Notes: generated from the letters alone by a model not told the origin. A stretch of 64,000 bases of DNA from Sphingobium sp. TKS (GCF_001563265.1 NZ_CP005083.1:2359001-2423000), one strand, 5' to 3'; shown: positions 13,682 to 23,511, counted from the first letter of the stretch. A program made the numbers and translations.

Positions 13682-14329
13682 ATGCTAATGGTTGTGGCGC
13701 AGGACGATCTCTCCCCACTCGCTTCGCTGTTGAGCGCCTATGCCGGGCCGGACGTTGCGCGCCATCGGCTCATCTGGGCGCTCGATGCGCGGTTCGCGCG
13801 GTTGGTGGCGACGACCAGCGAGCCGATGATCGGACAGATGCGTTTAGCGTGGTGGAATGACGCGCTAACCGACGACAACGGCGTGAAAGGGCAGGGCGAA
13901 CCGCTGATCGACGCGATGCGGAAGCTGGGCGCGGGGTCGCCATGTGGGCTTTCTCAATGGCTTGATGGATGGGAAGCCCTGATCGGGGAGATCGATCTCC
14001 ACGCTTATGCGGAGGGACGGGGCAGTGGCCTGTTTCGTGCCTTGGCGGGGCGGGACGATATTCCGACGTGGCTCGTCCAGGCGGGAGCGGCCTGGGCGCT
14101 GTGGGATTTGTCGGGTCATATCGACGATCGGGTCATCGCCGGCCGGGCGATCGAAATGGCGCGGGGGCATATGTTGCGGGAGAAGCCAGCCTGGCCCAAG
14201 GAATGGCGCACGTTGCGCATCGCTTATCATCTCGCGCGCCATGACATTAAAATGGGCCGTTGCGCACCGGCGGGATTGACCCCTGCGCTGTATCTGAGAT
14301 TGGTGCGTGTCGCGCTGACGGGACGTTAG
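13682..14329 (+). CDS. Squalene/phytoene synthase-family protein, short, NDUFAF6-like
   Basis: 215 residues. The start, DDLSPLASLLSAYAGPDVARHRLIWALDARFARLVATTSEPMIGQMRLAWWNDAL, matches the trans-isoprenyl diphosphate synthase (squalene/phytoene synthase) fold as seen in NDUFAF6-like members. True prenyl synthases run to about 280-300 residues and carry two DxxxD-type metal motifs; none is evident here. It may therefore be a non-catalytic homologue or belong to a sphingomonad-specific group. Either ATG 13682 or 13688 could be the start, and no ribosome site is obvious. The EF-hand gene follows after 11 bases. Confidence 0.65.
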   Translation: MLMVVAQDDLSPLASLLSAYAGPDVARHRLIWALDARFARLVATTSEPMIGQMRLAWWNDALTDDNGVKGQGEPLIDAMRKLGAGSPCGLSQWLDGWEALIGEIDLHAYAEGRGSGLFRALAGRDDIPTWLVQAGAAWALWDLSGHIDDRVIAGRAIEMARGHMLREKPAWPKEWRTLRIAYHLARHDIKMGRCAPAGLTPALYLRLVRVALTGR

Positions 14330-14340
14330 GGGGATTAAAA

Positions 14341-14805
14341 GTGGGGCGAGTTCTGGCGGGCGCGATGGCCGCGCTGTTGTTGACGGCCGGCGGGCTGTTC
14401 TGGTGGCAGGGGCGCGCAAGCAATGAGGCCGTGCCTCAGCCGCTGATCGGATCACCGCCGCCGCCTGCCGTCGAGGCGCTGCCCGAAGGCGACCCGGACG
14501 CCACGGGCGATGCGCCGCCAATGCCCGGCGAGGCCTCGCCGCAGAGCCGTGAAGAGAAGCGTTTCGGCCGCTATGACCGCAATCGCGATGGCGTCATCAC
14601 CCGGATCGAGATGATGGGCAGCCGGGTGAAGGCGTTCAAGGCGCTCGACAAGAACAACGACAATCTCCTCTCCTTCGAGGAGTGGGCCGTGACCACGTCG
14701 GACCGTTTCGCCAAGGCCGACGGCAATGGCGACGGCAAGCTGACCCCTGCCGAATTCGCGACGACCGCGCCCAAACGCACGGCCGCGCCGAAGTGCAAAT
14801 GCTAA
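14341..14805 (+). CDS. Membrane-anchored EF-hand calcium-binding protein
   Basis: 154 residues from a GTG start preceded by AGGGGG at 14329-14334. An N-terminal hydrophobic segment (VLAGAMAALLLTAGGLFWW) acts as signal or anchor, followed by a Pro-rich linker. Three EF-hand loops follow: DRNRDGVITRIE (about 78), DKNNDNLLSFEE (about 102) and DGNGDGKLTPAE (about 126). It ends in a basic, Cys-containing tail KRTAAPKCKC. It is likely periplasmic. The in-frame ATG at 14260 is rejected because it lies inside the preceding gene and has no ribosome site. It ends 3 bases before the convergent trmFO. Confidence 0.8.
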   Translation: MGRVLAGAMAALLLTAGGLFWWQGRASNEAVPQPLIGSPPPPAVEALPEGDPDATGDAPPMPGEASPQSREEKRFGRYDRNRDGVITRIEMMGSRVKAFKALDKNNDNLLSFEEWAVTTSDRFAKADGNGDGKLTPAEFATTAPKRTAAPKCKC

Positions 14806-14808
14806 GCG

Positions 14809-16158
14809 TCAGGCGGGCTGAAGCTCGCCCAGCCATTGGCCCAAAGCGGCGCGGGCGCGGGCGGTCATGGCTTCCTTGCGCTGCTTTTTCTTGACATCTG
14901 CCAGTGGCGGGAACAGGCCGAAATTGACGTTCATCGGCTGATAATCCGCCGTCTCGACATTGCCGATGACATGGCTCAGCAGCGCGCCCAGCGCCGTTTC
15001 GGGCGGCAGCGGCGCGAGCGGCCGGCCCAAAATCTCCGCCGCAGCGAAACGCCCAGCAAGCAGGCCGATGGCCGCGCTCTCGACATAGCCCTCGCAGCCC
15101 GTCACCTGCCCGGCGAAGCGGATGTGCGGCGCGCTTTTGAGGCGCAGCGTGGCGTCGAGCAGCTTGGGGCTCTGGATGAAGGTGTTGCGATGCAGCCCAC
15201 CCAGCCGCGCGAACTCCGCCTTTTCTAAGCCTGGGATGGTCCGGAGCAGTTCGGCCTGCGCGCCATGCTTCAGCTTGGTCTGGAAGCCGACCATGTTCCA
15301 CAGCGTGCCCGCCGCATTGTCCTGCCGAAGCTGCACCACGGCATAGGGCCAGCGGCCGGTGCGTGGATCGTCCAGGCCCATCGGCTTCATCGGCCCATGG
15401 CGCAGCGTTTCGGGGCCGCGTGACGCCATCACCTCGATCGGCATGCAGCCTTCGAAATAGGGCGTGTCCTTTTCCCACTCCTTGAACTCGGTCTTTTCGC
15501 CGTCGAGCAGTCCCTGGACGAAGGCCTGATACTGCTCCTTGTTCATGGGGCAGTTGATATAATCCTTGCCCTCGCCGCCGCCGGGGCCGATCTTGTCCCA
15601 GCGATTGGCCATCCAGCATTTGTCCATGTCTATGCTGTCGAAATGCACGACCGGCGCAATGGCGTCGAAAAAGGCGAGATGATCGATCCCCGCCGCCTGG
15701 CCGATGCTGGCGGCGAGCGCGGGTGCGGTCAGCGGTCCGGTGGCGACGATGGTCATACCCTCGGTGGGCAGCGCGTCGATGCGTTCACGCACGATCTCGA
15801 CATTGGAATGTTCGGCCAATGTTCGGGTGACGCCATCGGAAAAGATATGGCGATCGACCGCCAGCGCCGATCCGGCGGGCACCTTGGCCGGTTCCGCCTG
15901 CGCCATGATGAGCGAGCCAAGCCGCCGCATTTCCTGATGCAGCAGCCCCACGGCATTCTTGTCCGGATCGTCGGAGCGGAAGCTGTTGGAACAGACCAGT
16001 TCAGCAAGACCCTCGGTCTGGTGCGCGGGCGTCATGTCGCCGCTGCCGCGCATTTCCGACAGGCGGACCTTCACGCCGGCCTGCGCCAACTGCCATGCCG
16101 CTTCCGTGCCCGCAAGCCCGCCGCCGATGATATGAACCTGATGCATGCGGCGACCCAT
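14809..16158 (-). CDS. trmFO: Methylenetetrahydrofolate-tRNA-(uracil-5-)-methyltransferase TrmFO
   Basis: Folate- and FAD-dependent enzyme that makes 5-methyluridine at position 54 of tRNA. The FAD-binding motif is at the N-terminus ([32 protein letters not shown]). Later motifs include the GidA-like [39 protein letters not shown] and the C-terminal [22 protein letters not shown]. Length is about 449 residues, as expected. The ATG at 16158 (MGRRMHQ) is chosen because GGAGG lies five bases upstream; an ATG at 16146 is also possible. Confidence 0.95.
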   Translation of the reverse strand: MGRRMHQVHIIGGGLAGTEAAWQLAQAGVKVRLSEMRGSGDMTPAHQTEGLAELVCSNSFRSDDPDKNAVGLLHQEMRRLGSLIMAQAEPAKVPAGSALAVDRHIFSDGVTRTLAEHSNVEIVRERIDALPTEGMTIVATGPLTAPALAASIGQAAGIDHLAFFDAIAPVVHFDSIDMDKCWMANRWDKIGPGGGEGKDYINCPMNKEQYQAFVQGLLDGEKTEFKEWEKDTPYFEGCMPIEVMASRGPETLRHGPMKPMGLDDPRTGRWPYAVVQLRQDNAAGTLWNMVGFQTKLKHGAQAELLRTIPGLEKAEFARLGGLHRNTFIQSPKLLDATLRLKSAPHIRFAGQVTGCEGYVESAAIGLLAGRFAAAEILGRPLAPLPPETALGALLSHVIGNVETADYQPMNVNFGLFPPLADVKKKQRKEAMTARARAALGQWLGELQPA

Positions 16159-16206
16159 GGTCCCCTCCGCGCCGCAGGTCAACCGTTGTTCAGAGGGGGG
16201 CGCTGC

Positions 16207-17508
16207 TCAGGCCGGGGCCAGTTCCGTCCCGCCATAATAGGCAGCTTCGTCCAAGATTTCTTCCCGCTTGGCGACGATGGTAGCGACCAGCACCTGGCCC
16301 GCGACATTGACGGCGGTGCGGCCCATGTCGAGGATCGGATCGATGGCGAGCAGCAGGCCCGCTCCCTCGAGCGGTAGGCCGAGCGTGGAAAGCGTCAGCG
16401 TCAACATGACTATGGCGCCCGTCAGGCCTGCCGTCGCCGCCGATCCGACGACCGACACGAAGACGATCAGCGCATAGTCCGCCGCATGGAGGGGGATGCC
16501 GTAAAAGCCGGCCACGAATATCGCTGCAAGCGCCGGATAGATGGAGGCGCAGCCGTCCATCTTGGTGGTGGAGGCCAGTGGAATGGCGAAGGCGGCATAG
16601 CCCTTTTCCACGCCCATACGCTCCGTTACGGTCTCGGTGACGGGCAGGGTGCCGACCGAGGATCGCGAGACGAAGCCAAGCTGGATGGCGGGCCACGCCT
16701 TGGCGAAGAAGGGCAGGGGTTTCAGGCCATTGGCGGCCAGCAGCAGCGGATAGACGACGAGCAGGACAATGGCGAGGCCGAGATATACCGCCCCTGCGAA
16801 GCTGCCGAGTTGGGCTAGCGCGCTCCAGCCATAGGTGGCGATGGCGCTGCCGATAAGAGCGGCCGAGCCGATGGGCGTCAGGCGGATGATCCAGCCCAGG
16901 ATCGCGCGCACCACGGCGAGCAGCGAACGGACGAAAGCCAGGAACGGTTCGGCCTTCTCTCCCACCTTCAGCGTCGCGAGGCCGATGGCGATGGAAACGA
17001 CCAGCAATTGCAGGATATTGAAGGACAAGCTGGTGGTCGCCCCCGTATCCGTGATCTTGGTGCTGGCGGACAGGGCGAAGCTGTTGCTGGGGACCAGGCC
17101 TTTCAGGAAATCGAGCCAGCCTCCAATGGAATCGGGCTTTCCCACGGCCAAGGCCTGTCCGTGCAAGCCGGAACCCGGCTGGACGATCAACCCGATGGCA
17201 AGGCCGATGACGACGGCGATCAGCGCCGTGATAGCGAACCAGAGGAGGGTTTGTCCGGCCAACCGCGCTGCATTGTCGAGGGCGCGCAGATTGGCGATGG
17301 AGGCGACGATCGCCGCGAACACCAGCGGCGGGACCACGGCCTTCAGCAGCGAAACGAAGATCGACCCCGTGGTCTTGAGCGCTGTCGCCAGCCAGTTGAG
17401 ATCGCCGTCCGGCCCCGAACCGATGGATCGCGCCAGCAGGCCAAGCAACAGGCCGACGGCCATGCCGGCAAGAACCTGAAATCCGAAACTGCGATAGTTG
17501 ATGGCCAT
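16207..17508 (-). CDS. Dicarboxylate/amino-acid:cation symporter (DAACS family)
   Basis: A 433-residue polytopic inner-membrane symporter of the GltP/DctA family, driving uptake of acidic amino acids or C4-dicarboxylates with Na+ or H+. Family marks are the serine-rich re-entrant loop SRSSVGTLPVTETV, the following hydrophobic hairpin, and the helix-8 motif DPILDMGRTAVNVAGQ. There are about eight membrane spans. The start at MAINYRSFGF (17508) is preferred over upstream ATG 17562 because the extra residues are charged and unlike the family. It is divergent from the M20 peptidase gene. Substrate cannot be told from sequence alone. Confidence 0.9.
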   Translation of the reverse strand: MAINYRSFGFQVLAGMAVGLLLGLLARSIGSGPDGDLNWLATALKTTGSIFVSLLKAVVPPLVFAAIVASIANLRALDNAARLAGQTLLWFAITALIAVVIGLAIGLIVQPGSGLHGQALAVGKPDSIGGWLDFLKGLVPSNSFALSASTKITDTGATTSLSFNILQLLVVSIAIGLATLKVGEKAEPFLAFVRSLLAVVRAILGWIIRLTPIGSAALIGSAIATYGWSALAQLGSFAGAVYLGLAIVLLVVYPLLLAANGLKPLPFFAKAWPAIQLGFVSRSSVGTLPVTETVTERMGVEKGYAAFAIPLASTTKMDGCASIYPALAAIFVAGFYGIPLHAADYALIVFVSVVGSAATAGLTGAIVMLTLTLSTLGLPLEGAGLLLAIDPILDMGRTAVNVAGQVLVATIVAKREEILDEAAYYGGTELAPA

Positions 17509-17700
17509 GGGCTCACATTCCTTCGGGCGACCGGCGCGCGATATGGGGAGCGACCCTGCCAAATGCGCGCAAGCAATTCTTTATGGGGGTGAACGCGGAT
17601 AAGGACGCCCTCTTTCCGCAGCTTAACAGCCAAACGGATTGGCCGCCGCGATCCGCTATGCCACATGGAATGGCGAAATCCAGCATGGAGATGCGATTTG

Positions 17701-19059
17701 ATGAAGTGGTGGCCGGTTCTGATGGCCCTGTCCTTGCCGCAGGGGGCGTCGGCGGCGGGCGATCCGGCGCTGGCCAAGGCGGTGCTGATGAAGTCGATTG
17801 CCTTCCGGACGGTGGCGGGTGAGGGGCAGGTTCCCCGCCTCGCTGCTTATTATGCGTCGGTGTTGCGGCAGGCGGGCTTTGCGACGACCGATCTGGAGAT
17901 CACGCCGATAGGCGAAACGGCGACATTGGCCGCGACCGTCCGGGGCAGCGATCCCCATCTCAAGCCCCTGCTGATGATCGGCCATATGGATGTGGTGGCG
18001 GCCAATCCGGCGGACTGGACACGCGATCCGTTCACGCCGGTGGAGGAGAATGGCTATATTTTCGGCCGGGGGGCGGAGGACAATAAATATGACGTCGCCA
18101 TGATGGTGGCGACGATGGCTGGGCTGAAGAAGGAATGCTGGCGACTGCGGCGGACCGTCACCTTGCTGCTGTCAGGCGACGAGGAAACCCATATGCGCAC
18201 GACGCGGGCGTTGGCGGAGAAATATAGGGACGCCGAACTGCTGCTGAACGGCGATGGCGGCGGCGGCCTGTTGGATGAGGCTGGCCAGCCCGTTCTGTAT
18301 CAGTTGCAGGCGGGCGAAAAGACTTATGCCGATTTCGAGATCGCCTTTACCGATGCCGGCGGCCATAGCGGCGCGCCGACGCCCGGCAATCCCATCTATC
18401 GGCTGGCGCGCGCGATCGATCGGATCGCGGCCTATCGCTTCGCGCCGATGCGCAACGAACTGACCAAGGCTTCGCTGTCATTGTCGGCCGATCGCATCGG
18501 CGGCGCGGTGGGCGCGGCGATGCGGCGCTATGCGGAGACGGGGGACAGGAAGGCGGCCGATTTGCTATCCGAATATCCCGAATTTGTCGGGCAGGTGCGG
18601 ACGACCTGCGTGGCGACCATGGCGCAGGCTGGGCATGCGCTCAACGCTTTGCCGCAAAGCGCGAAGGTCGATGTCAACTGCCGCATCTTTCCGGGCATAG
18701 CCATTGATGTGGTGAAGGCGGAACTCACCCAGGCGATCGACGATCCCGGCGCGGCGATCACCACGCTCGACGATCTCAAGGCGAGCGACGCGTCGCCCTT
18801 GCGCGAGGATGTGATGAAGGCGGTGACGGCGGCGGTCGCGGCGCGCTATCCGAATATTCCCGTCATCCCATCTATGTCGGCGGGGGCGACGGACAGCCTC
18901 TATTTTCGGGCGCTGGGAGTGCCGAGCTATGGCGTGTCCAGCCTATTCCAGCGGGGCGAGGACGGCTTTGCCCATGGACTGGACGAACGCGTTCCGGTGG
19001 CGGGAATAGCCGACGCGCTCGATCAGTGGGAGCGGGTGATAAAAGCGCTGGCGGAATAA
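17701..19059 (+). CDS. Secreted M20/M25/M40 family metallopeptidase
   Basis: About 452 residues with an N-terminal signal peptide (MKWWPVLMALSLPQGASAAG). Two-zinc ligands of the M20 fold are seen in order: LLMIGHMDVV (His), GRGAEDNKYDVA (bridging Asp), LSGDEETHMR (catalytic and ligand Glu), a later Asp region, and the C-terminal His region. The dimerisation domain contains GGHSGAP. Members cleave short peptides or N-acyl amino acids; the periplasmic location suggests peptide scavenging. The ATG at 17701 follows GGAGATG and gives a proper signal peptide, unlike the upstream in-frame ATG at 17665. Confidence 0.88.
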   Translation: MKWWPVLMALSLPQGASAAGDPALAKAVLMKSIAFRTVAGEGQVPRLAAYYASVLRQAGFATTDLEITPIGETATLAATVRGSDPHLKPLLMIGHMDVVAANPADWTRDPFTPVEENGYIFGRGAEDNKYDVAMMVATMAGLKKECWRLRRTVTLLLSGDEETHMRTTRALAEKYRDAELLLNGDGGGGLLDEAGQPVLYQLQAGEKTYADFEIAFTDAGGHSGAPTPGNPIYRLARAIDRIAAYRFAPMRNELTKASLSLSADRIGGAVGAAMRRYAETGDRKAADLLSEYPEFVGQVRTTCVATMAQAGHALNALPQSAKVDVNCRIFPGIAIDVVKAELTQAIDDPGAAITTLDDLKASDASPLREDVMKAVTAAVAARYPNIPVIPSMSAGATDSLYFRALGVPSYGVSSLFQRGEDGFAHGLDERVPVAGIADALDQWERVIKALAE

Positions 19060-19070
19060 TTGCCAGCGCT

Positions 19071-19104
19071 CCGTGCTCCTGCCCAGGCAGGAGCACGGCT
19101 TTTT
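19071..19104 (+). terminator. Strong intrinsic terminator after the M20 peptidase
   Basis: A 13-base stem, CCGTGCTCCTGCC (19071-19083) with GGCAGGAGCACGG (19086-19098), is followed by C and a TTTTT run (19100-19104). It ends the plus-strand M20 gene just before the convergent leuA stop. Confidence 0.88.
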
Positions 19105-19111
19105 GGGAGGA

Positions 19112-20785
19112 TCAGCGTAACGCCGCTACGCTGTTCGCCGCCGACAACACCGCTTGAACCGAAGCGGTGGCGACGTCCGTGTCCGTACCGATGCCGAAGA
19201 TGGTCCGGCCATCGGGCGTGCGGCATTCGACGTAAGCGGCCGCCGCGACGTCAGTGCCTGCGCCGATGGCATGTTCGCTATAGTCCGCGACCTCCAGATC
19301 GACGTCCAGTTCGTCCCGCAGCGCGGCCAGCACCGAGGAGATCAGGCCGTTGCCACGCCCGGAAATCGAGCGCTCGCCGCCCTTGTGCGTGATCTTGCCG
19401 GTGAAGATGCGGTCGCCCGCCGCACCGCTCTCATGATAGTCGATCAGGCTGTAGGGCTGTTCGCCCGCCAGACGGTAATGGGTTTCGAAGGCTCCCCAGA
19501 TGTCGGCGGCGTTCAGTTCGCGGCTGCTCTCGTCGGCCAGCGCCTGCACGATCTTGGAGAAGTCGGCCTGCATGCGCTTGGGCAGCTTCAGCCCCTTGTC
19601 CTGCTGCAACACCCAGGCGACGCCGCCCTTGCCCGATTGCGAGTTCACGCGGATCACGGCTTCATAATCGCGGCCCAGATCCTTGGGATCGATCGGCAGA
19701 TAGGGCACGTCCCAAATCCGGTCGTTGCGCGCTTCCTGCGCGGCGAAGCCCTTTTTGATCGCGTCCTGATGCGAACCGGAGAAGGCGGTGAACACCAGCT
19801 CGCCCGCATAGGGATGGCGCGGATGGACCGGCAACTGGTTGCAATATTCGACGGTCTGGATGACCTCATCGATGTCGCTGAAATCCAGGCCGGGATTGAT
19901 GCCCTGGGTGTACATGTTCAGCGCCACCGTCACCAAGTCGCAATTGCCGGTGCGTTCGCCATTGCCGAACAGGCAGCCTTCGACACGGTCCGCGCCCGCC
20001 ATCAGGCCCAGTTCGGCGGCGGCAACGCCGGTGCCCCGGTCATTATGGGTGTGCAGCGAGATCACCACGCTGTCGCGCTTGCTGATATTGCGGCAGATCC
20101 ATTCGATCTGGTCGGCATAGATATTGGGCGTCGCCGCCTCGACCGTGGCGGGCAGGTTCAGGATCAGCGGGCGCTCGGGCGTCGGCTGGAGAATTTCCAT
20201 CACCGCCTCGCAGCATTCCAGGCTGAAATCCAGCTCGGCGGTGGAAAAGGTTTCGGGTGAATATTCGAAATGCCAGTCGGTGTCGGGCTGCTTCGCCGCA
20301 TTGTCGCGCAGCAGCTTGGCGGCGGTGATCGCGATTTCCTTGATCTGCGGCCGGTCCATCTGGAACACGATATTGCGCCACGCGGGCGACACGGCGTTGT
20401 AGACATGGACGATGGCCTTCTTCGCGCCGCGCAGGCTTTCGAAGGTGGTGGCGATCAGATCCTCGCGCGCCTGGGTCAGCACCTGTGGGAACACATCGTC
20501 GGGGATCGCGCCGTCACGGACCAGCCCGGAGATAAAGTCGAACTCGGTCGCGCCCGCGCTGGGGAAGCCGACCTCAATTTCCTTGACGCCCACCTTCACC
20601 AGCAGGTCGAAGAAGCGGCGCTTCTTTTCCGCGTTCATCGGGTCGATCAGCGACTGGTTGCCGTCGCGCATGTCGGTCGACAGCCAGCGTGGCGGCGTAG
20701 TGATGACGTTCGACGGCCACTGGCGATTGGGCAGGTCCACCTGGGGGAAGGGGCGGTATTTCAGCGAGGGATCGTTCAGCATCAT
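19112..20785 (-). CDS. leuA: 2-isopropylmalate synthase (type 2)
   Basis: Condenses acetyl-CoA and 2-oxoisovalerate, the first committed step to leucine. 557 residues, the length of the type-2 LeuA branch. The HMGL-like TIM barrel begins [18 protein letters not shown] and carries the metal-binding region [41 protein letters not shown]. The C-terminal regulatory domain (about 430-557) contains [34 protein letters not shown], the site of leucine feedback inhibition. Two adjacent ATGs (20785, 20782) are possible starts. An apparent leucine-responsive leader lies upstream. Confidence 0.95.
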   Translation of the reverse strand: MMLNDPSLKYRPFPQVDLPNRQWPSNVITTPPRWLSTDMRDGNQSLIDPMNAEKKRRFFDLLVKVGVKEIEVGFPSAGATEFDFISGLVRDGAIPDDVFPQVLTQAREDLIATTFESLRGAKKAIVHVYNAVSPAWRNIVFQMDRPQIKEIAITAAKLLRDNAAKQPDTDWHFEYSPETFSTAELDFSLECCEAVMEILQPTPERPLILNLPATVEAATPNIYADQIEWICRNISKRDSVVISLHTHNDRGTGVAAAELGLMAGADRVEGCLFGNGERTGNCDLVTVALNMYTQGINPGLDFSDIDEVIQTVEYCNQLPVHPRHPYAGELVFTAFSGSHQDAIKKGFAAQEARNDRIWDVPYLPIDPKDLGRDYEAVIRVNSQSGKGGVAWVLQQDKGLKLPKRMQADFSKIVQALADESSRELNAADIWGAFETHYRLAGEQPYSLIDYHESGAAGDRIFTGKITHKGGERSISGRGNGLISSVLAALRDELDVDLEVADYSEHAIGAGTDVAAAAYVECRTPDGRTIFGIGTDTDVATASVQAVLSAANSVAALR

Positions 20786-20897
20786 GACGAAAATGACTTC
20801 TCTGCAATCGAGCGGCTGCAGCCTGCCCGGTGGTACGACTATCTGCTTGATTGTGCCCTTAGGCGTATTGCCGCGTCATTCAAGCGAAGAGCAGCAC

Positions 20898-20919
20898 AAA
20901 AACCACGCCTAAGGGCGTG
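20898..20919 (-). terminator. Attenuator-type terminator in the leuA leader
   Basis: On the minus strand CACGCC-CTTA-GGCGTG forms a 6-base GC-rich stem with a 4-base loop, followed by G and TTTTT (20898-20902). It overlaps the end of the leader peptide ORF, as expected for a translation-controlled terminator. Confidence 0.65.
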
Positions 20920-20953
20920 TAAGTCGTAGCAGAGGAAGAAGCGCACGCTGCAT
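20909..20953 (-). CDS. Leucine-rich leader peptide of leuA
   Basis: Encodes the 14-residue peptide MQRALLPLLRLTRP. Five of 14 residues are Leu, using CTT, CTT, CTG, CTA and CTT, of which CTT and CTA are uncommon in this GC-rich genome. Ribosome stalling at these codons on low Leu-tRNA would control the overlapping hairpin. The stop codon TAG sits inside the hairpin loop. The ribosome site is weak (an AGG about 16 bases upstream), which is the main reason for doubt. Confidence 0.65.
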   Translation of the reverse strand: MQRALLPLLRLTRP

Positions 20954-21033
20954 GATGGGATGGCCATAGCCTGAATCGGCAGGGAAGCGCAAGCGTTGCT
21001 GACAAAAGGGATAGGCTGGAGGGAGTCTGTCAA

Positions 21034-21059
21034 CTCCCCTCCCGCTTGCGGGAGGGGAG
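21034..21059 (-). terminator. Hairpin after yceI
   Basis: CTCCCCTCCCGC (21034-21045) and GCGGGAGGGGAG (21048-21059) form a 12-base perfect stem with a two-base spacer, ten bases after the yceI stop on the minus strand. There is no T-run, so it is a possible rho-independent-like 3' end or a REP-type repeat. TTGACA on the minus strand (21028-21033) lies immediately beyond and could be the -35 element of the leuA leader promoter. Confidence 0.55.
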
Positions 21060-21068
21060 CGTGGAGCC

Positions 21069-21692
21069 TTATTTCTGGAAGGCCGCGACGATCTTCAATT
21101 CAACATTGTCGCCAACCATGGGCACGCCATAACCCATGTTGAAATCGCTGCGCTTGATCGTGGTCGTAGCGACGAAGCCCACATTCTCCTTGCCGCCCAT
21201 CATGGCCGGAGCCTTGCCCGCGCCGTAGAATTCGGTGTCGAGCGTTACCGGCTTGGTAATGCCCTTGATCGTGAGATTTCCACTGATTTCCGCTTCGGTG
21301 CCCTGAACCTTCACGCCGGTCGACACGAAGGTCGCCTTGGGGAATTTGGCGGAATCGAAAAATTCCGGCTTCATCAGATGCTCGTCGAGCTTGGCGATGC
21401 CGGTCTTCAGGTTCGTCACCGGAACCTCCACCGAAACCTTGGCGGCGGACGGGTTCTTCGGATCGAGCGTTAGCGTGCCGGTCGATTCGGAAATGACGCC
21501 CATATTGTTGGAAAAGCCCATATGGTCATAGGCGAAGAGGATCTGGGTGTGGCCGGGGTCGATCGCATAGGTTCCGGCGGTGACGCGGGCCGGATCCTTC
21601 GCGCCGGGCGCAGGGGGCATTTGCTGGGCGACGACGACGCTGCCGCCGGCAACAGCGACCAGGGCCGCGACGGGGATCAGAAATTTGCGCAT
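21069..21692 (-). CDS. YceI family periplasmic protein
   Basis: 207 residues with a signal peptide (MRKFLIPVAALVAVAGGSVVVAQ) and a YceI lipocalin-like beta-barrel domain: AGTYAIDPGHTQILFAYDHMGFSNNMG, LTLDPKNPSAAKVSVEVPVTNLKTG, FFDSAKFPKATFVS, ISGNLTIKGITKPVTLDTEFYG and the C-terminal FNMGYGVPMVGDNVELKI. YceI proteins bind isoprenoid quinone-like lipids in the periplasm; the ligand here is not known. GGAGAGCG lies eight bases before the ATG. The gene begins 15 bases after the T-run of the ilvC terminator. Confidence 0.9.
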   Translation of the reverse strand: MRKFLIPVAALVAVAGGSVVVAQQMPPAPGAKDPARVTAGTYAIDPGHTQILFAYDHMGFSNNMGVISESTGTLTLDPKNPSAAKVSVEVPVTNLKTGIAKLDEHLMKPEFFDSAKFPKATFVSTGVKVQGTEAEISGNLTIKGITKPVTLDTEFYGAGKAPAMMGGKENVGFVATTTIKRSDFNMGYGVPMVGDNVELKIVAAFQK

Positions 21693-21706
21693 GCGAAACG
21701 CTCTCC

Positions 21707-21746
21707 AAAAAAACGAGGGACGCCGCGAGAATAAGCGACGTCCCTC
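21707..21746 (-). terminator. Intrinsic terminator after ilvC
   Basis: On the minus strand GAGGGACG (21746-21739) pairs with CGTCCCTC (21722-21715) around a 16-base loop, followed by G and a run of seven T (21713-21707). It lies about 60 bases after the ilvC stop. The T-run directly abuts the ribosome site of yceI. Confidence 0.85.
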
Positions 21747-21804
21747 AATTGTTCCAGAGGCGTAACCGGAAACGGATCGTTCCCTTTCCGGCTCGCAAAA
21801 GGCT

Positions 21805-22839
<1,035 letters not shown>

Positions 22840-22929
22840 TCAGTCCGGCCTTCTTTCGGTCCGGTCGGCGCCTTGCGGAGCCTGGATTTGCGGTGAGGGG
22901 AACCACCTGCGCGCGGGGGAGGGGTTTTC

Positions 22930-22986
22930 GCCCTCACCCTCCCACCGCTGCGCGGTAGGCCCCTCCCTCTCCCGATGGGAGAGGGG
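22930..22986. repeat. REP-like G/C-rich inverted-repeat element
   Basis: Composite of two hairpins: CCCTCTCCC (22965-22973) with GGGAGAGGG (22977-22985), and CCGC-TGC-GCGG just before it. Both sit in a run of CCCTC/GAGGG motifs between ilvN and ilvC. Elements of this composition are scattered in sphingomonad and caulobacter intergenic regions. It may fold in the ilvN 3' end and change the ilvN/ilvC ratio. Confidence 0.6.
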
Positions 22987-22995
22987 TTATTGCTG

Positions 22996-23511
22996 TCAGT
23001 TCGGCTCCTTGCCTCGGATCAGGCCGACGACGCCGGTGCGGCCGACTTCGACCAGACCGATTTGCCGCATCAGGCCGATGAAATTATCGATTTTCTCGGT
23101 CGTGCCGGTGATCTCGAAGATGAAGCTCTCGATCGTCGTGTCGACCACTTTGGCGCGGAAAACGTCGGCCAGCCGCAACGCCTCGATCCGGTCTTCGCCC
23201 GTGCCCGCGACCTTGACCAGCGCCAGTTCGCGCTCGACGAACGGGCCGTTTTCGGTGAGGTCGGTGACCTTGTGCACCGGCACCAGCCGGTCGAGCTGGG
23301 CCATGATCTGGTCGATCACCTTGGGCGGACCGCTGGTGACGATGGTGATGCGGCTGATCGCATGGTCGGGGGTGATGTCCGCCACGGTCAGGCTGTCGAT
23401 ATTATAGCCGCGCGCGGTGAACAGGCCGGCGATGCGCGCCAATATGCCCGCTTCGTTGGAAACCATCAGCGACAGGACGTGCCGCTCGCTCAGTTCTTCC
23501 TGAATATGCAT
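22996..23511 (-). CDS. ilvN: Acetolactate synthase small (regulatory) subunit
   Basis: 171-residue regulatory subunit that binds valine and activates the catalytic subunit encoded upstream. The ACT domain is at the N-terminus (ERHVLSLMVSNEAGILARIAGLFTARGYNIDSLTVADITPDHAISRITIV). A second ACT-like region follows (ELALVKVAGTGEDRIEALRLADVFRAKVVDTTIESFIFEITG). The start overlaps the stop of the ORF before it by one base. Assignment is clear. Confidence 0.95.
   Translation of the reverse strand: MHIQEELSERHVLSLMVSNEAGILARIAGLFTARGYNIDSLTVADITPDHAISRITIVTSGPPKVIDQIMAQLDRLVPVHKVTDLTENGPFVERELALVKVAGTGEDRIEALRLADVFRAKVVDTTIESFIFEITGTTEKIDNFIGLMRQIGLVEVGRTGVVGLIRGKEPN

Larger units (their letters stand above)
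20855..20953 (-). promoter_or_regulatory. Candidate leucine attenuator ahead of leuA
   Basis: A regulatory leader in the 283 bases between yceI and leuA. A short ORF rich in Leu codons (20909-20953) is followed at its stop by a GC-rich hairpin and T-run (20898-20919). A 12-base element, GCCCTTAGGCGT on the minus strand within the hairpin (20905-20916), is exactly complementary to ACGCCTAAGGGC downstream (20855-20866), giving a competing long-range structure. Leader peptide, terminator-like hairpin and alternative pairing are the three parts of classical amino-acid attenuation. Confidence 0.7.

Noticed and set aside
20839..21033. 64-codon minus-strand ORF in the leuA leader
   Set aside because: It reads across the hairpin in a different frame from the Leu-rich peptide, has no ribosome site and no family; the short leader is the better explanation.
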